DNA from: Lachnospiraceae bacterium
GTDB taxonomy: Bacteria; Bacillota; Clostridia; Lachnospirales; Lachnospiraceae
Assembly: GCA_029005135.1 (NCBI GenBank)
Contig: JAQXFO010000027.1
Location: forward strand, 21,125-85,124
Direction of reading: 5' to 3'
DNA: 64,000 nt
Numbering within the stretch: position 1 is the first letter of the stretch; every line of letters begins with the position of its first letter. Shown here piece by piece: positions 8,190-17,459 of this stretch. The notes under the pieces were generated by a model that ran no database searches, was not told where the DNA came from, and saw nothing but the letters and a program-made list of their open reading frames with translations. The position numbers and the translations under genes were made by a program.

Positions 8190-9504
8190 TGAGGCCGTAG
8201 ATATAGAGGACCAGGATGATGGCCGGGACGACGTAAGAGAAGAGCGGACGCATCCAGGCTTTGATCTTCAGGCCTTTGCCGGCATTGGCTTCGGCCACGA
8301 AGCCGTCCCAGCCCCAGCCGATACGGGTGGTACAGAAAAGGGCAAAACACAGAGACCCCAGGGGCAGGATATTGGTACTGACGATGAAGTCCCAGAAATC
8401 CAGCCAGACCGTGCCTTCAGCGAAGGGCTGGAAGTGCCAGACACTGAAGCCCAGGGCCGTGGTCAGGGCCAGAAGGAAGATGCTCAGACCACAGACGACA
8501 CCGGTGAAGGGACGCTTCCAACCGGTCTTTTCCCGGACGGCGGCGATGATCGCCTCCAGGACGGTCAGCTCGGTGGAGAGGGCGGCAAAGACCATGAAGA
8601 GGAAGAACAGGCTTCCCCAGAGACGGCCGCCTTCCATATGGCTGAACACAACGGCCATCGTGTCGAAGAGCAGGGAAGGCCCGGCATTGACTTCGACACC
8701 GTAGGTAAAACAGGCCGGGAAGATGATGAGGCCCGCCGTGATGGCCACAAAGGTGTCCAGGAGGATGACATACAGCGATTCCCCCATCAGAGAATGGGAT
8801 TTGTCGATGTAGCTGCCGAAGATGGCGACGCCGCCCATGCCGATGGAGAGGGTGAAGAAGGCCTGATTCATGGCACTGACGATGACCTGGGGCGTCAGCT
8901 TCGAAAAGTCGGGCATCAGGTAGAAACGGATGCCGCCGGCGGCACCGTCCAGGAGGCAGCTGCGGACCGCCAGCACAAGAATCAGGATGAGGAGAGCGCT
9001 CATCATGTATTTGATGACCCGCTCCAGCCCCTTCTGCAGATTGAAACACAGAATGACGATGCTGATGATCATGGTGAGGGCCAGATAGGTTACATTGACG
9101 GCCGGGGAGCTGATCATGCCGCCGAAGCTCAGCCCGGCAGTGCGCCCGGAGACAAAACGGCAGAAATAACAGATCATCCAGCCGGTGACCACGGAGTAAA
9201 AGGCCAGCAGGCAGATATTGCCGATCAGGCCGACGGTACCGTGGATATGCCATTTCTGACCGGGCTTTTCAAGGCGGGGATACATGCCCAGCAGACCGGC
9301 CTGTGAGGCGCGGCCGACGGCGAATTCCATCGTCATGATGGGAAGCCCGAGGACAGCCAGACAGATCAGATAGACCAGGACAAAGGCACCGCCACCGGAT
9401 TGACCGACTATCCAGGGGAATTTCCAGACATTGCCGCAGCCGATGGCACAGCCGGCGGACAGGAAAATGAAGCCCAGACGACTTTGCAGATGTTCACGTT
9501 CCAT
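8170..9504 (-). CDS. Neurotransmitter:sodium symporter (NSS) family transporter
   Basis: Na+-dependent secondary transporter of the LeuT/NSS family, 444 residues, importing an amino acid or related amine. Transmembrane helix 1 is clear: SRLGFIFLSAGCAIGCGNV followed by WKFPWIVGQSGGGAF, matching the family's unwound Na+/substrate-binding region. About eleven hydrophobic segments can be counted. The track start would include a 12-residue leader; the ATG at 9504 (MEREHLQSRLGF) follows GAAAGGGA and is preferred. Divergent from a LysR-type gene with a dyad in the shared upstream region, so it is a likely LysR target. Tail overlaps mscS by 20 bases. Substrate unknown. Confidence 0.92.
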   Translation of the reverse strand: MEREHLQSRLGFIFLSAGCAIGCGNVWKFPWIVGQSGGGAFVLVYLICLAVLGLPIMTMEFAVGRASQAGLLGMYPRLEKPGQKWHIHGTVGLIGNICLLAFYSVVTGWMICYFCRFVSGRTAGLSFGGMISSPAVNVTYLALTMIISIVILCFNLQKGLERVIKYMMSALLILILVLAVRSCLLDGAAGGIRFYLMPDFSKLTPQVIVSAMNQAFFTLSIGMGGVAIFGSYIDKSHSLMGESLYVILLDTFVAITAGLIIFPACFTYGVEVNAGPSLLFDTMAVVFSHMEGGRLWGSLFFLFMVFAALSTELTVLEAIIAAVREKTGWKRPFTGVVCGLSIFLLALTTALGFSVWHFQPFAEGTVWLDFWDFIVSTNILPLGSLCFALFCTTRIGWGWDGFVAEANAGKGLKIKAWMRPLFSYVVPAIILVLYIYGLITFPWR

Positions 9505-9576
9505 AACAATATCCCTTTCTGAATGATAAATTTCAGTCATATTGATTATAGTTGATGGGGAATGTTAAAAAAAATT

Positions 9577-9598
9577 GATAGTTTCGTGTTATACTATC
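9577..9598. promoter_or_regulatory. Candidate LysR operator between NSS symporter and lysR gene
   Basis: Inverted repeat GATAGT-N10-ACTATC in the 120-base divergent intergenic region. LysR-type proteins bind dyads with this general layout near their own start and the divergent target. Confidence 0.45.
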
Positions 9599-9624
9599 GA
9601 AAAACGTGATGACAGGAGACGCCT

Positions 9625-10509
9625 ATGGATATCAACGTACTGAGGACCTTTGTGGCGGTGTGCGAGTATGCCGGCTTTTCCGCTGCCGGCGAAAAGCTGG
9701 GCTATTCCCAGTCGACGGTGTCATCTCAGATTAAGCAGCTCGAAACGGAGTTGAATACGGTGCTGATCGACAGGATCCGCCACAAGATTAAGGTGACGGA
9801 CGACGGCGCCCTGGTGCTGACCTATGCCCGGGCGATCCTGGAACAGTATCAGAAAATGCGGGAAGCCGTCAGCCGGTCGTCCGCCATCCGGGGGGAACTT
9901 CGTCTGGCCATGGCCGATTCTGTACGGTCCCGTTATTTTACGGAGGATTATGTGGCCTTCCATCGGAAGTACCCGCAGATCCGCATGACGGTGACCACCT
10001 GCGGCACGGAGCAGATGTTTGATATGCTGCGCAAAAATGAAGTGGATGCGGTGATCACGCTGGACTCTCATATCTACGATTCGGAATTCCGGATTCTCAG
10101 TGAGGCGAAGGAACAGACTCGCTTTGTGGTATCGCCGGAGCATCCTCTGGCGGGACAGAAGGGCCTGACACTGCGGGATATCGCCGATCAGCCCTTTATC
10201 CTGACGGAGAAGAACATGAGCTACCGCAAGGTTCTGGACAGCTGTCTGGCCGAGCAGTCGTTGGAGATCCGGCCGATTCTCGAAATCAGCGATCCTAACC
10301 AGATCTGCCGCATCCTGACGGAGACCGAGGCGGTGTCATTTCTCCCGGACTTCATCACGGAGAACTATATTCGGGCCGGCCGGCTTGTCTGTCTGGAAGT
10401 CAGCGACTGCGATATCAGTGTTTGGACACAGGTACTGATCCACCGGCACAAATGGCGTTCCGAGGCAATCAATGGCTTTGTGGACTTTTTTAAGGAGATC
10501 ATGACATGA
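9625..10509 (+). CDS. LysR-family transcriptional regulator
   Basis: Regulator of 294 residues. N-terminal winged helix: MDINVLRTFVAVCEYAGFS, then AAGEKLGYSQSTVSSQIKQLE, the standard LysR recognition helix. The rest is a periplasmic-binding-protein-like effector domain (residues about 90-290; SRYFTEDYVAFHRKYPQIRMTV). Start ATG follows GACAGGAG. The stop overlaps the start of the SIS protein gene by four bases (ATGA), so regulator and SIS gene are co-translated. It likely controls the divergent NSS symporter and/or the downstream genes; the effector is unknown. Confidence 0.92.
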   Translation: MDINVLRTFVAVCEYAGFSAAGEKLGYSQSTVSSQIKQLETELNTVLIDRIRHKIKVTDDGALVLTYARAILEQYQKMREAVSRSSAIRGELRLAMADSVRSRYFTEDYVAFHRKYPQIRMTVTTCGTEQMFDMLRKNEVDAVITLDSHIYDSEFRILSEAKEQTRFVVSPEHPLAGQKGLTLRDIADQPFILTEKNMSYRKVLDSCLAEQSLEIRPILEISDPNQICRILTETEAVSFLPDFITENYIRAGRLVCLEVSDCDISVWTQVLIHRHKWRSEAINGFVDFFKEIMT

Positions 10510-11585
10510 TAAACGCGATTCTTGATGAGATACTGACGTGTTTTGAAGGCATCGATGAAGGGCAGGCGGAGGATTTCTGCCGTCTTGTCCGTTCGTCACG
10601 GCGGCTTTTCAATCATCCGAAGGGGCGGATGGGGATGGCGATGAAGGCCTTTGGGGCTCTCCTTGAGGACATCATTCCCTACTATGTGATCGGCGATACG
10701 GGTATCCCGGCCATCGGGGAGGGAGATCTGCTTCTGGTGGCTCCTACCGGCGGTGATCCGCGATCTTCGACGCGTTTCATTAACATAGCCCGTGACCGGG
10801 GAGCCCGCGTGGCCGCCTTCACCGCTAATCGGCAGGGCCCGATCGGTACTATGGCGGACTGTTTTATCGAGGTCAGCGCCAGGACGATGCTGCCGGGAGA
10901 CGAGACGCCCAGCCTTCAGCCGATGTGCTCCACCATGGAGCAGGCGGGGCTTCTGTTCTTTGACATGATATATCTGATGCTGAAGGACCCGACCCTGACG
11001 ACAGCGGTGGCCCGGCAGAGGATTTCAGAAGGCCTTCGCGCTTCTCTTGGCAGCCTGAATCCTGCCGCTGAGGCGGGCATGCAGGCACTGAAGGCTTATC
11101 TGCCTGCCTGCCGTCGGCTCTTTTTTGACGGCGATACCCGCGAAAAACAGATACTTTGCTGCTTTGCCATGCGGCTTTTCCATATGGGCGAGGCGATCCG
11201 TGTGCCTGGTGAGATAAGCGCCGGCCATCCCGCCTCCGGCGACGGTCTTATTCTGGCCGGTGCGGATGTGACGGACCCGGCCTTCCGTTTCCGTGTCGAG
11301 ACGGCAAAGCGGGCGGGGGCTGCGGTCTTTCTTATCACAGATCCGGCAGGACGACGGGCTCTGCCGGGGGACCTGGCGGCGGCAGCTGACGGTATCTGGG
11401 AGATACCCTCCGGCGGCGGAGCCCGTGACGGCGATACGGTCGGGAGTGAAACGGCAGGGTCATTGCCGCTCATAGCTTTTACCGAAAACCTGCTCATCCT
11501 TCTTGACTGCCTGGTGGCAGAACTGATGACCGAACGCGGCCTGAGTGAGCGCGATATGGCGGCCAGGCATACCAATCTTGAATAA
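10506..11585 (+). CDS. Tandem SIS-domain protein (hexuloisomerase-like), second copy degenerate
   Basis: Protein of 359 residues that I read as two sugar-isomerase (SIS) domains in tandem. The first (about 1-165) resembles 6-phospho-3-hexuloisomerase: EGDLLLVAPTGGDPRSST, then ARDRGARVAAFTAN, GTMADCFIEVSAR and the C-terminal EQAGLLFFDMIYLML helix. The second (about 175-345) repeats the same plan with SGDGLILAGADVTDPAFRF, AKRAGAAVFLITDP, AAAADGIWEIPSG and TENLLILLDCLVAEL. SIS domains bind phosphosugars, either as isomerases or as sensors. Four-base overlap with lysR and a position before phosphoglucomutase suggest a sugar-phosphate role. Substrate and activity unknown. Confidence 0.72.
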   Translation: MINAILDEILTCFEGIDEGQAEDFCRLVRSSRRLFNHPKGRMGMAMKAFGALLEDIIPYYVIGDTGIPAIGEGDLLLVAPTGGDPRSSTRFINIARDRGARVAAFTANRQGPIGTMADCFIEVSARTMLPGDETPSLQPMCSTMEQAGLLFFDMIYLMLKDPTLTTAVARQRISEGLRASLGSLNPAAEAGMQALKAYLPACRRLFFDGDTREKQILCCFAMRLFHMGEAIRVPGEISAGHPASGDGLILAGADVTDPAFRFRVETAKRAGAAVFLITDPAGRRALPGDLAAAADGIWEIPSGGGARDGDTVGSETAGSLPLIAFTENLLILLDCLVAELMTERGLSERDMAARHTNLE

Positions 11586-11620
11586 CAGACTGCTTTTTCC
11601 CGAAGGGAGGTTTGATCGTG

Positions 11621-13312
11621 ATGACAACGGAAGACACTTATAAACTCTGGCTTGACAGGCTTGACAGCACGGATCCCCTGTACCGGGAGCTGCTGGCGAT
11701 CCGCGAGGACCCTGCTGAGATCAACGACCGTTTCTACACGACGATTGTCTTCGGCACGGCGGGGCTTCGCGGAATCTGCGGCGCCGGTACCAACCGGATG
11801 AACCGCCTGACGGTGGGTCGTGCCAGCCGCGGTATCGCCGACTATATCCTTGCCTCCGGAGAGGATGCCTCACGAGGCGTGGTCATCGCCTACGACTGCC
11901 GGCATTTTTCCAGAGAATTCTCGGAACTGGCCGCCGGTATTCTGGCAGGCCGGGGCATACCGGTCTATCTCTTTCCGTCCCTCAGGCCGACGCCGGAGCT
12001 GTCCTTTGCGATCCGCCGCCTCGGGGCTCTGTCGGGCATCAATATGACGGCCAGCCATAATCCGAAGGAATACAACGGCTACAAGGTCTACTGGGCTGAC
12101 GGCGCCCAGATTTCCGGTAATGTCTCCGACGGCATGCAGGCGGCCATTGAGGCTCTGGATTTCTTTGATGATTTCGGCGGAATCTCTCTTGAGGAGGCGC
12201 GCCGCGCCGGTCTGGTGACGATGCTGGGCGAGGAAATGGACAGATCTTATCAGGATTATGTGATGTCTTTAAGCGTCAGAGACGGCGACGAACTGGATAA
12301 GAGCATCGGCATTGTCTATACGCCGCTCAACGGCGCCGGCAGCCGTCCGCTGACGGCGATCGCAGAGGCACGGGGCTTCACGGGCTTTGTTGTCGTGTCA
12401 GAGCAGCGGGACCCCGATCCCGATTTTACAACAGTGCCTTATCCGAATCCGGAAAACCCGGCGGCCTTCGCTCTGGCGGAGTCACTCGGCAAAAGCATCG
12501 GGGCCGAGGTGCTGATCGCCACGGATCCCGACAGTGACCGCATGGCGGTGGAAATCCGGACGGAGGACGGCGGCTTCCGCTTCCTGAACGGCAATCAGAC
12601 GGGGGCTCTTCTGATTGCCTACCTGGCACAGGCCCGCCGCGACAGAGGTGAGCTTCAGGGCCGTCAGGCTATGATAAAATCGATCGTGACCGGCGATTTC
12701 GGCCGGGCGATCTGTGAGGATTACGGCATCGAGGTCTATGAGACCCTGACGGGCTTTAAAAATATCTGCGGCCGCATCGATGAGCTGAAGGCGGAGGGCT
12801 GCCGTTACTTCTTCGGCTACGAGGAAAGTATCGGCTGTGCCCCCGGAGAAGAGGTCCGTGATAAGGACGGCATCAGTGCAGCGATGCTGGTAATGGAGAT
12901 GGCAGCCTGGTGCCGCCGCCGCGGGACGACGCTGGGCGGTATGCTGGAGGATCTGTGGCGGCAATACGGCTGGTTTGCCGAAGATCAGGTCTCACTGGTT
13001 CTGACCGGTCAGGAGGGGAACGCCAGGATCAGCCGTATTATGGAGGCCTTCCGAAAGGAGGCACCGTCAGCCTTCGGCGGCACGGCTGTGTCGGCGGTGA
13101 TCGATTACCGGGACGGTTATCGGGATATTCCGCCGCAGAATGCGATGACCTTTATTCTTGCCGATGGGACCCGTTTTTCCCTGAGACCCTCCGGCACGGA
13201 ACCCAAGCTGAAGTTTTATTTTTATACATCGGCATCATCCCTCAGCGAGGCCGGCTGCCGGATGACCGCTGTGAGGGACGCGGTGACCGCCATGGCGGAC
13301 GGCGTCCGATGA
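11621..13312 (+). CDS. pgcA: Phosphoglucomutase/phosphomannomutase
   Basis: Alpha-D-phosphohexomutase of 563 residues, interconverting hexose 1- and 6-phosphates (glucose, perhaps mannose) for glycan and glycogen precursors. All four signature loops are present: the phosphoserine loop TASHNP (Ser145), the metal loop DPDSDRM, the sugar loop GYEESIGC and the phosphate loop RPSGTEPKLKFY. Length and order match the PgcA/ManB type of Bacillota. The track start (TTG 11612) sits one base after GGGAGG; ATG 11621, or GTG 11618, is better placed. Follows the SIS gene by 35 bases and precedes the CmpB-like gene by nine. Confidence 0.95.
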   Translation: MTTEDTYKLWLDRLDSTDPLYRELLAIREDPAEINDRFYTTIVFGTAGLRGICGAGTNRMNRLTVGRASRGIADYILASGEDASRGVVIAYDCRHFSREFSELAAGILAGRGIPVYLFPSLRPTPELSFAIRRLGALSGINMTASHNPKEYNGYKVYWADGAQISGNVSDGMQAAIEALDFFDDFGGISLEEARRAGLVTMLGEEMDRSYQDYVMSLSVRDGDELDKSIGIVYTPLNGAGSRPLTAIAEARGFTGFVVVSEQRDPDPDFTTVPYPNPENPAAFALAESLGKSIGAEVLIATDPDSDRMAVEIRTEDGGFRFLNGNQTGALLIAYLAQARRDRGELQGRQAMIKSIVTGDFGRAICEDYGIEVYETLTGFKNICGRIDELKAEGCRYFFGYEESIGCAPGEEVRDKDGISAAMLVMEMAAWCRRRGTTLGGMLEDLWRQYGWFAEDQVSLVLTGQEGNARISRIMEAFRKEAPSAFGGTAVSAVIDYRDGYRDIPPQNAMTFILADGTRFSLRPSGTEPKLKFYFYTSASSLSEAGCRMTAVRDAVTAMADGVR

Positions 13313-13321
13313 GGATTGCTT

Positions 13322-14362
13322 ATGGATAATCTCATACCGTTCCTCTGTGACCACGTCCTGCTCTTTATCACCTTTTCCGTGGCAGGGTGGTGCATGGAGG
13401 TATTTCTGAAATACCGGGAATTCCACCGCTTCATCAACCGCGGCTTTCTGGTGGGGCCTTATCTGCCGATCTACGGCTTCGGGGCTGTCTCCGTCACGCT
13501 GGTGATGGAGCTGCTGGGCGCCTTTGACAACTCGCTGGGCACGACCTTCGTCATGGCCTTTGTGGTCTGTGGTGTGATCGAATACCTGGCCAGCTATTAT
13601 CTGGAAAAAAGATTTCACGCCCGGTGGTGGGATTATACCGGCAAGCCCATGAATCTCAACGGCCGTGTCTGGATCGGCAATCTGATCCTTTTCGGCCTTG
13701 GCGGCACGGTCATCGTCAAGGTGATCGATCCGGCCTTCTTTTCACTGACGGCAAGGATCCCCCTGCCGGTTCGGGGCTTTTTAAGCTTTGCTCTGGGTAC
13801 CCTGTTTGCCGCTGACTTTGTTTTCTCTCATTTCATTATGAAGATGATCAAGATGGGCATCGAAAGCAGTACCGCCGACAACACAGAAGCCATCGGTCGT
13901 GAAATCAGGCTGATGATGTCGGACAAGACGATCTTCCACCAGCGGTTCGTCAATGCCTATCCGGAGGTCGTCTACCGTACGGAACGCATTAACCGCAAGC
14001 TGAATGAGATACGCCGTGAGACCGAAGAATTCCGCAATGAGATCAGCGAACGCCTGGATGAGGAGCGGGAGGCTCTCGTGTACCGTCTGGAACCGGCGGC
14101 CTTTATCAAAAATGACATCATCGAAAAGCAGACGGCCCTGATCGACAGTCTGAAGACAGCCCGGGAACTGACAGATGAGGAGAGCACTCTGATGGCCGAG
14201 ATCGACAGCCGACTCGTCCAGCTTTCTTCCCGTGAAAACCGGCTGACACGCATTGTGTCGGTGATCCGCCAGAAACTGGATGACGATGCTGATTCAGAGA
14301 CAGAAACAGCGGCTGCCGCAGAGGAAGGCGCTGTCTCAGACAAGGTTAATGATACAGAATAA
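13322..14362 (+). CDS. CmpB-like membrane protein (putative ABC transporter type IV) with coiled-coil tail
   Basis: Protein of 346 residues. The N-terminal 170 residues hold about four or five hydrophobic segments and match the CmpB family (PF06541): FSVAGWCMEVFLKYREFH, then INRGFLVGPYLPIYGFGAV. The C-terminal half is charged and helical with heptad-like Leu/Ile (RINRKLNEIRRETEEFRNEI), a probable coiled coil, ending in an acidic tail. The start is set at ATG 13322, after GAGGATTGCTT, rather than the TTG of the track. Despite the family name no ABC partner is nearby. Function unknown; common in Clostridia. Confidence 0.78.
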   Translation: MDNLIPFLCDHVLLFITFSVAGWCMEVFLKYREFHRFINRGFLVGPYLPIYGFGAVSVTLVMELLGAFDNSLGTTFVMAFVVCGVIEYLASYYLEKRFHARWWDYTGKPMNLNGRVWIGNLILFGLGGTVIVKVIDPAFFSLTARIPLPVRGFLSFALGTLFAADFVFSHFIMKMIKMGIESSTADNTEAIGREIRLMMSDKTIFHQRFVNAYPEVVYRTERINRKLNEIRRETEEFRNEISERLDEEREALVYRLEPAAFIKNDIIEKQTALIDSLKTARELTDEESTLMAEIDSRLVQLSSRENRLTRIVSVIRQKLDDDADSETETAAAAEEGAVSDKVNDTE

Positions 14363-14372
14363 GGAGGGGCTT

Positions 14373-14585
14373 ATGGTAAGCTTTGACCAGGTCCTGATAT
14401 TTAAGAAAGATATCATGGAGCGCTTTGGGTTATATCTTCATTTTCATGATGGCTGCGGCGGTCAGTATTTCAGTTTTGATGAACCGGCGGGGGATCGCGC
14501 CGGGGAAATCGCGGCCTATTTTGCCGAAAAAGGTTTCAAGGCCGCTTTTTCCGAAGACCTGACGATCCTCACGCTTCGGGACTGA
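14373..14585 (+). CDS. Small conserved protein, RDAC-like
   Basis: Seventy residues starting at the ATG after AAGGAGGGGC (the track's earlier start runs through the previous gene). It contains the striking segment LYLHFHDGCGGQYFSFDEP and ends KAAFSEDLTILTLRD. I recall similar small proteins in Clostridia named RDAC family, but this naming is from memory. One Cys/two His in HFHDGC could bind a metal. It lies ten bases after the CmpB-like gene and is the last gene before the trp leader. Function unknown. Confidence 0.65.
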   Translation: MVSFDQVLIFKKDIMERFGLYLHFHDGCGGQYFSFDEPAGDRAGEIAAYFAEKGFKAAFSEDLTILTLRD

Positions 14586-14586
14586 G

Positions 14587-14609
14587 TTTCCGGGCCGGCG
14601 GCCGGAAAT
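14587..14609 (+). terminator. Hairpin after the RDAC-like gene
   Basis: TTTCCGG-N8-CCGGAAA stem directly after the stop codon, without a good U-run. Possibly a weak terminator insulating the trp promoter. Confidence 0.4.
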
Positions 14610-14615
14610 CCGGGG

Positions 14616-14644
14616 TTGCATTTTCAAAAATAAAGGACTATACT
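14616..14644 (+). promoter_or_regulatory. Promoter of the trp operon
   Basis: TTGCAT (14616-14621), 17-base spacer, TATACT (14639-14644). It lies immediately before the T-box leader and is the only good vegetative promoter in the gap. Confidence 0.8.
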
Positions 14645-14650
14645 GTCTTC

Positions 14651-14936
14651 AATTAAAGAAGTAAACCGTTGAAGCGGAAATAACGGCAGTCATGCCTGTC
14701 CAGAGAATCCGGGGTGGTGCGATCCGGGTGTGAAACAGGCTGTCAAATGGCCCGCTGAGGGTGCATGGAAATGAGGCCGCAGTCTCAGAGTATGATGCAA
14801 CGTGTTGACATACGTCAGTTGTCGGAAATATGCAGGTATTTCGCAAAGAGTACGGTTCAAACCGTGAAAGCAGGGTGGCACCGCGGATAAGTCTATTCGT
14901 CCCTGACAGATGAGAGAACATCTGTCGGGGTTTTTT
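14651..14936 (+). ncRNA. T-box riboswitch, tRNA-Trp specific
   Basis: Leader that reads the charging state of tRNA and controls a terminator. The canonical T-box AGGGTGGCACCGCGG is exact at 14872-14886. Stem I elements are upstream (AGAGAAtcc near 14702) and the specifier is best placed at TGG, 14748-14750, in the context CAAATGGCCC, which fits tryptophan and the genes that follow. The intrinsic terminator CCCTGACAGATG / CATCTGTCGGGG plus TTTTTT is at 14901-14936. Uncharged tRNA-Trp pairing with the T-box would form the antiterminator and let transcription enter trpD. Confidence 0.95.
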
Positions 14937-14978
14937 ATTGCCTGCAGCTTGTGCCGGTGCGGAAACGGAGGTTTTTCC

Positions 14979-15998
14979 ATGATCAAAGAAGCTATTGTCA
15001 AAATCGTTAATAAGGAGGATCTGACTTATCAGGAAGCCTATACTGTCATGAATGAAATCATGAGCGGTGAGACGACGGCGACGCAGAACGCCGCCTTCCT
15101 GTCGGCGCTGTCCACCAAGAGCGCCCGGGCCGAGACGACGGATGAGATCGCCGGCTGCGCTGCGGCGATGCGGGAGCATGCCGTTCCTGTCGTCACCGGG
15201 ATGGACACCATCGATATCGTCGGCACCGGCGGTGACAATGCCCACAGCTTCAACATTTCCACGACGGCGTCCATCGTGGCCGCAGCCGGCGGTCTGAAGG
15301 TGGCCAAGCACGGCAATCGCGCTGCGTCTTCGCAGAGCGGTACCGCTGACTGTCTGGAGGCCCTCGGCGTCAATATCGACCAGAGCCCTGAGAAGGCCGT
15401 CGAGATGCTGAAGGAGGCCGGTATGTGCTTCTTCTTTGCTCAGAAATATCACACTTCCATGAAATACGTCGGGGCGATCCGCCGAGAACTGGGCTTCCGT
15501 ACCGTGTTCAATATCCTCGGTCCGCTGACGAATCCGGCCTCGCCCGCTTATCAGCTGCTGGGTGTTTACGACGAATATCTGGCGGCGCCGCTGGCCCAGG
15601 TCCTGATGAGCCAGGGCGTCCGGCGCGGTATGGTGGTTTACGGCCGCGATAAGCTGGATGAGATCTCCATGAGCGCCCCCACGGCTGTCTGCGAGATCAA
15701 GGACGGCTGGTTCAAATCCTATACGATCACACCGGAGCAGTTCGGCTTTGAGCGCTGTACACGGGAGGATCTGGCCGGCGGGACTCCGGAGGAAAATGCG
15801 GCAATCACACGGTCGATCCTCAACGGCGAGACGGGCTGCCGACGCCATGCCGTTCTTATGAATGCCGGTGCCGCTCTCTATATCGGCGGTAAAGCCGATA
15901 CCCTGGCCGACGGCATTACGCTGGCCGGTGAGCTGATTGATTCCGGCCGGGCCGCCGGAACCCTGGAAACGATGATTACGGTCAGCAACCGTACCTGA
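14979..15998 (+). CDS. trpD: Anthranilate phosphoribosyltransferase
   Basis: Joins anthranilate and PRPP to give phosphoribosyl anthranilate, the second step of tryptophan synthesis. The 339-residue protein carries the glycine-rich PRPP loop [18 protein letters not shown] and the [19 protein letters not shown] segment with the expected conserved KHGNR. The track start (14910) lies inside the T-box terminator; ATG 14979 follows ACGGAGG and starts [15 protein letters not shown]. First gene after the Trp T-box. It is not fused to a glutamine amidotransferase, and no trpE or trpG precedes it. Confidence 0.97.
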   Translation: MIKEAIVKIVNKEDLTYQEAYTVMNEIMSGETTATQNAAFLSALSTKSARAETTDEIAGCAAAMREHAVPVVTGMDTIDIVGTGGDNAHSFNISTTASIVAAAGGLKVAKHGNRAASSQSGTADCLEALGVNIDQSPEKAVEMLKEAGMCFFFAQKYHTSMKYVGAIRRELGFRTVFNILGPLTNPASPAYQLLGVYDEYLAAPLAQVLMSQGVRRGMVVYGRDKLDEISMSAPTAVCEIKDGWFKSYTITPEQFGFERCTREDLAGGTPEENAAITRSILNGETGCRRHAVLMNAGAALYIGGKADTLADGITLAGELIDSGRAAGTLETMITVSNRT

Positions 15999-16055
15999 AA
16001 AGCAGTCAGAAGAAAAGCGTGCAAAAGATAAGTGATCACTGAAAAGAGGTCAAAG

Positions 16056-16850
16056 ATGACAATACTGGATGAACTGGCTGCCTATGCGGCTGTTCGCTGT
16101 GCGGAAGCGAAGACAAGGGTGCCGCCGGAGGCGATGACGGCAGCGGCCCTTTCCCTGCCGAAGTTGGATTTTGCCTTTGAAAAGGCACTGGCCGCCCCTG
16201 GGCTGTCGGTGATCTGTGAATGCAAAAAGGCATCGCCCTCCCGCGGACTTATCGCACCGGAGTTTCCTTATCTTGACATCGCCCGGACCTATGAAGCGGC
16301 CGGAGCCGATGCCGTCTCGGTCCTGACGGAGCCGAAATGGTTTCTCGGCAGCGATGCGTATCTCCGTGAGATCGCCGGAGCCCTGACGATACCCTGCCTG
16401 AGAAAGGATTTTATCGTTGACGATTATATGATCTACGAAGCCAGAGTGCTGGGCGCCTCGGCGGTCCTTCTGATCACAGCGCTTCTTGAGGAAGCGGAAT
16501 TGGCCCGTATGATCGGTATCTGCGATGAACTGGGTCTGTCGGCCCTGGTGGAGGTCCACGATGCCGATGAGATCAGCCGGGCTCTGCGGGCCGGTGCCCG
16601 GGTGGTGGGTGTCAATAACCGCAATCTGAAGGACTTCTCGGTGGATACCGGCAACAGCGGACGTCTCCGGGAGCTGGTGCCGCCGGAGGTGATCTTCGTG
16701 GCGGAGAGCGGCATCAGAGGCGGTGCGGATGCCCGTGCTCTGGAAAGCATCGGCGTCGATGCCGTTCTTGTGGGCGAGACCATGATGCGGGCCGCTGACA
16801 AGGCCGCCGTGCTGGCGGATATCAAAGGAGTGCCCTATGACACACATTAA
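16056..16850 (+). CDS. trpC: Indole-3-glycerol phosphate synthase
   Basis: TIM-barrel enzyme that closes the indole ring, producing indole-3-glycerol phosphate from CdRP. In 264 residues the family motifs are clear: ICECKKASPSRGLI (lysine and serine of the active site), LRKDFIVDDYMIYEA, VEVHDADEI, VGVNNRNLKDF and FVAESGI. ATG 16056 follows AAGAGGT; the track start at 16032 adds an unlikely leader. It overlaps trpF by 14 bases, so translation is coupled. TrpC and TrpF are separate proteins here, unlike the enterobacterial fusion. Confidence 0.97.
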   Translation: MTILDELAAYAAVRCAEAKTRVPPEAMTAAALSLPKLDFAFEKALAAPGLSVICECKKASPSRGLIAPEFPYLDIARTYEAAGADAVSVLTEPKWFLGSDAYLREIAGALTIPCLRKDFIVDDYMIYEARVLGASAVLLITALLEEAELARMIGICDELGLSALVEVHDADEISRALRAGARVVGVNNRNLKDFSVDTGNSGRLRELVPPEVIFVAESGIRGGADARALESIGVDAVLVGETMMRAADKAAVLADIKGVPYDTH

Positions 16851-17457
16851 GCTCTGCGGCATGCGTCGTCCCGAAGATATCGACGCCGTCAACCGTCTGC
16901 TGCCGGACTATATCGGTTTTATTTTTGCCCCGAAAAGCCGCCGGTATGTCACCAAGGATGAGGCCGCCTCTCTCAGAAAGGCCCTCGACAGGCGGATCCG
17001 TGCCGTCGGCGTCTTTGTCAATGCGGCAGAAGACGAGATTCTGGTACCGGTGCGGGAGGGCATCATCGACGATGTGCAGCTTCACGGCGTCGAGACGCCG
17101 GCCATGATACGGCAGCTGCGGGCGAAGCTTGACGCCGGCGGCTTTTCGGAAACACGGATCATCAAGGCTTTTTCGATGACATCGCCGGAGGATACGGCGG
17201 CGGCACTGGCCTCGCCGGCAGATCTTATCCTGCTGGATTCGGGCAGCGGCGGAACGGGGGCGGCCTTTGACTGGGCGCTTCTTAAGAATTTCCCCAGACC
17301 CTTTTTCCTGGCCGGTGGTCTCAGCCCCGACAATGCGGCGGCGGCACTCACGGAGGTCCGCCCCTGGGGACTGGATGTCAGCTCCGGCATCGAGACAGAC
17401 GGTTTTAAAGACAATGCTAAGATGGCCCGTTTTATGCAGGCCGTCGGAAGGATGTGA
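16837..17457 (+). CDS. trpF: Phosphoribosylanthranilate isomerase
   Basis: TIM-barrel enzyme of 206 residues that converts phosphoribosylanthranilate to CdRP by an Amadori rearrangement. [12 protein letters not shown] provides the conserved N-terminal KxCG (general base Cys), followed by [34 protein letters not shown] and LAGGLSPDN. The catalytic Asp of the family lies in the LLDSG segment. Start ATG overlaps the end of trpC; its stop is two bases before the preferred trpB start. Confidence 0.96.
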   Translation: MTHIKLCGMRRPEDIDAVNRLLPDYIGFIFAPKSRRYVTKDEAASLRKALDRRIRAVGVFVNAAEDEILVPVREGIIDDVQLHGVETPAMIRQLRAKLDAGGFSETRIIKAFSMTSPEDTAAALASPADLILLDSGSGGTGAAFDWALLKNFPRPFFLAGGLSPDNAAAALTEVRPWGLDVSSGIETDGFKDNAKMARFMQAVGRM

Positions 17458-17459
17458 CC

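Noticed and set aside
8116-9306. 396-codon plus-strand ORF opposite the NSS symporter
   Set aside because: Asp/Gly/Gln-rich translation of the antisense strand, no ribosome binding site; the symporter is certain.
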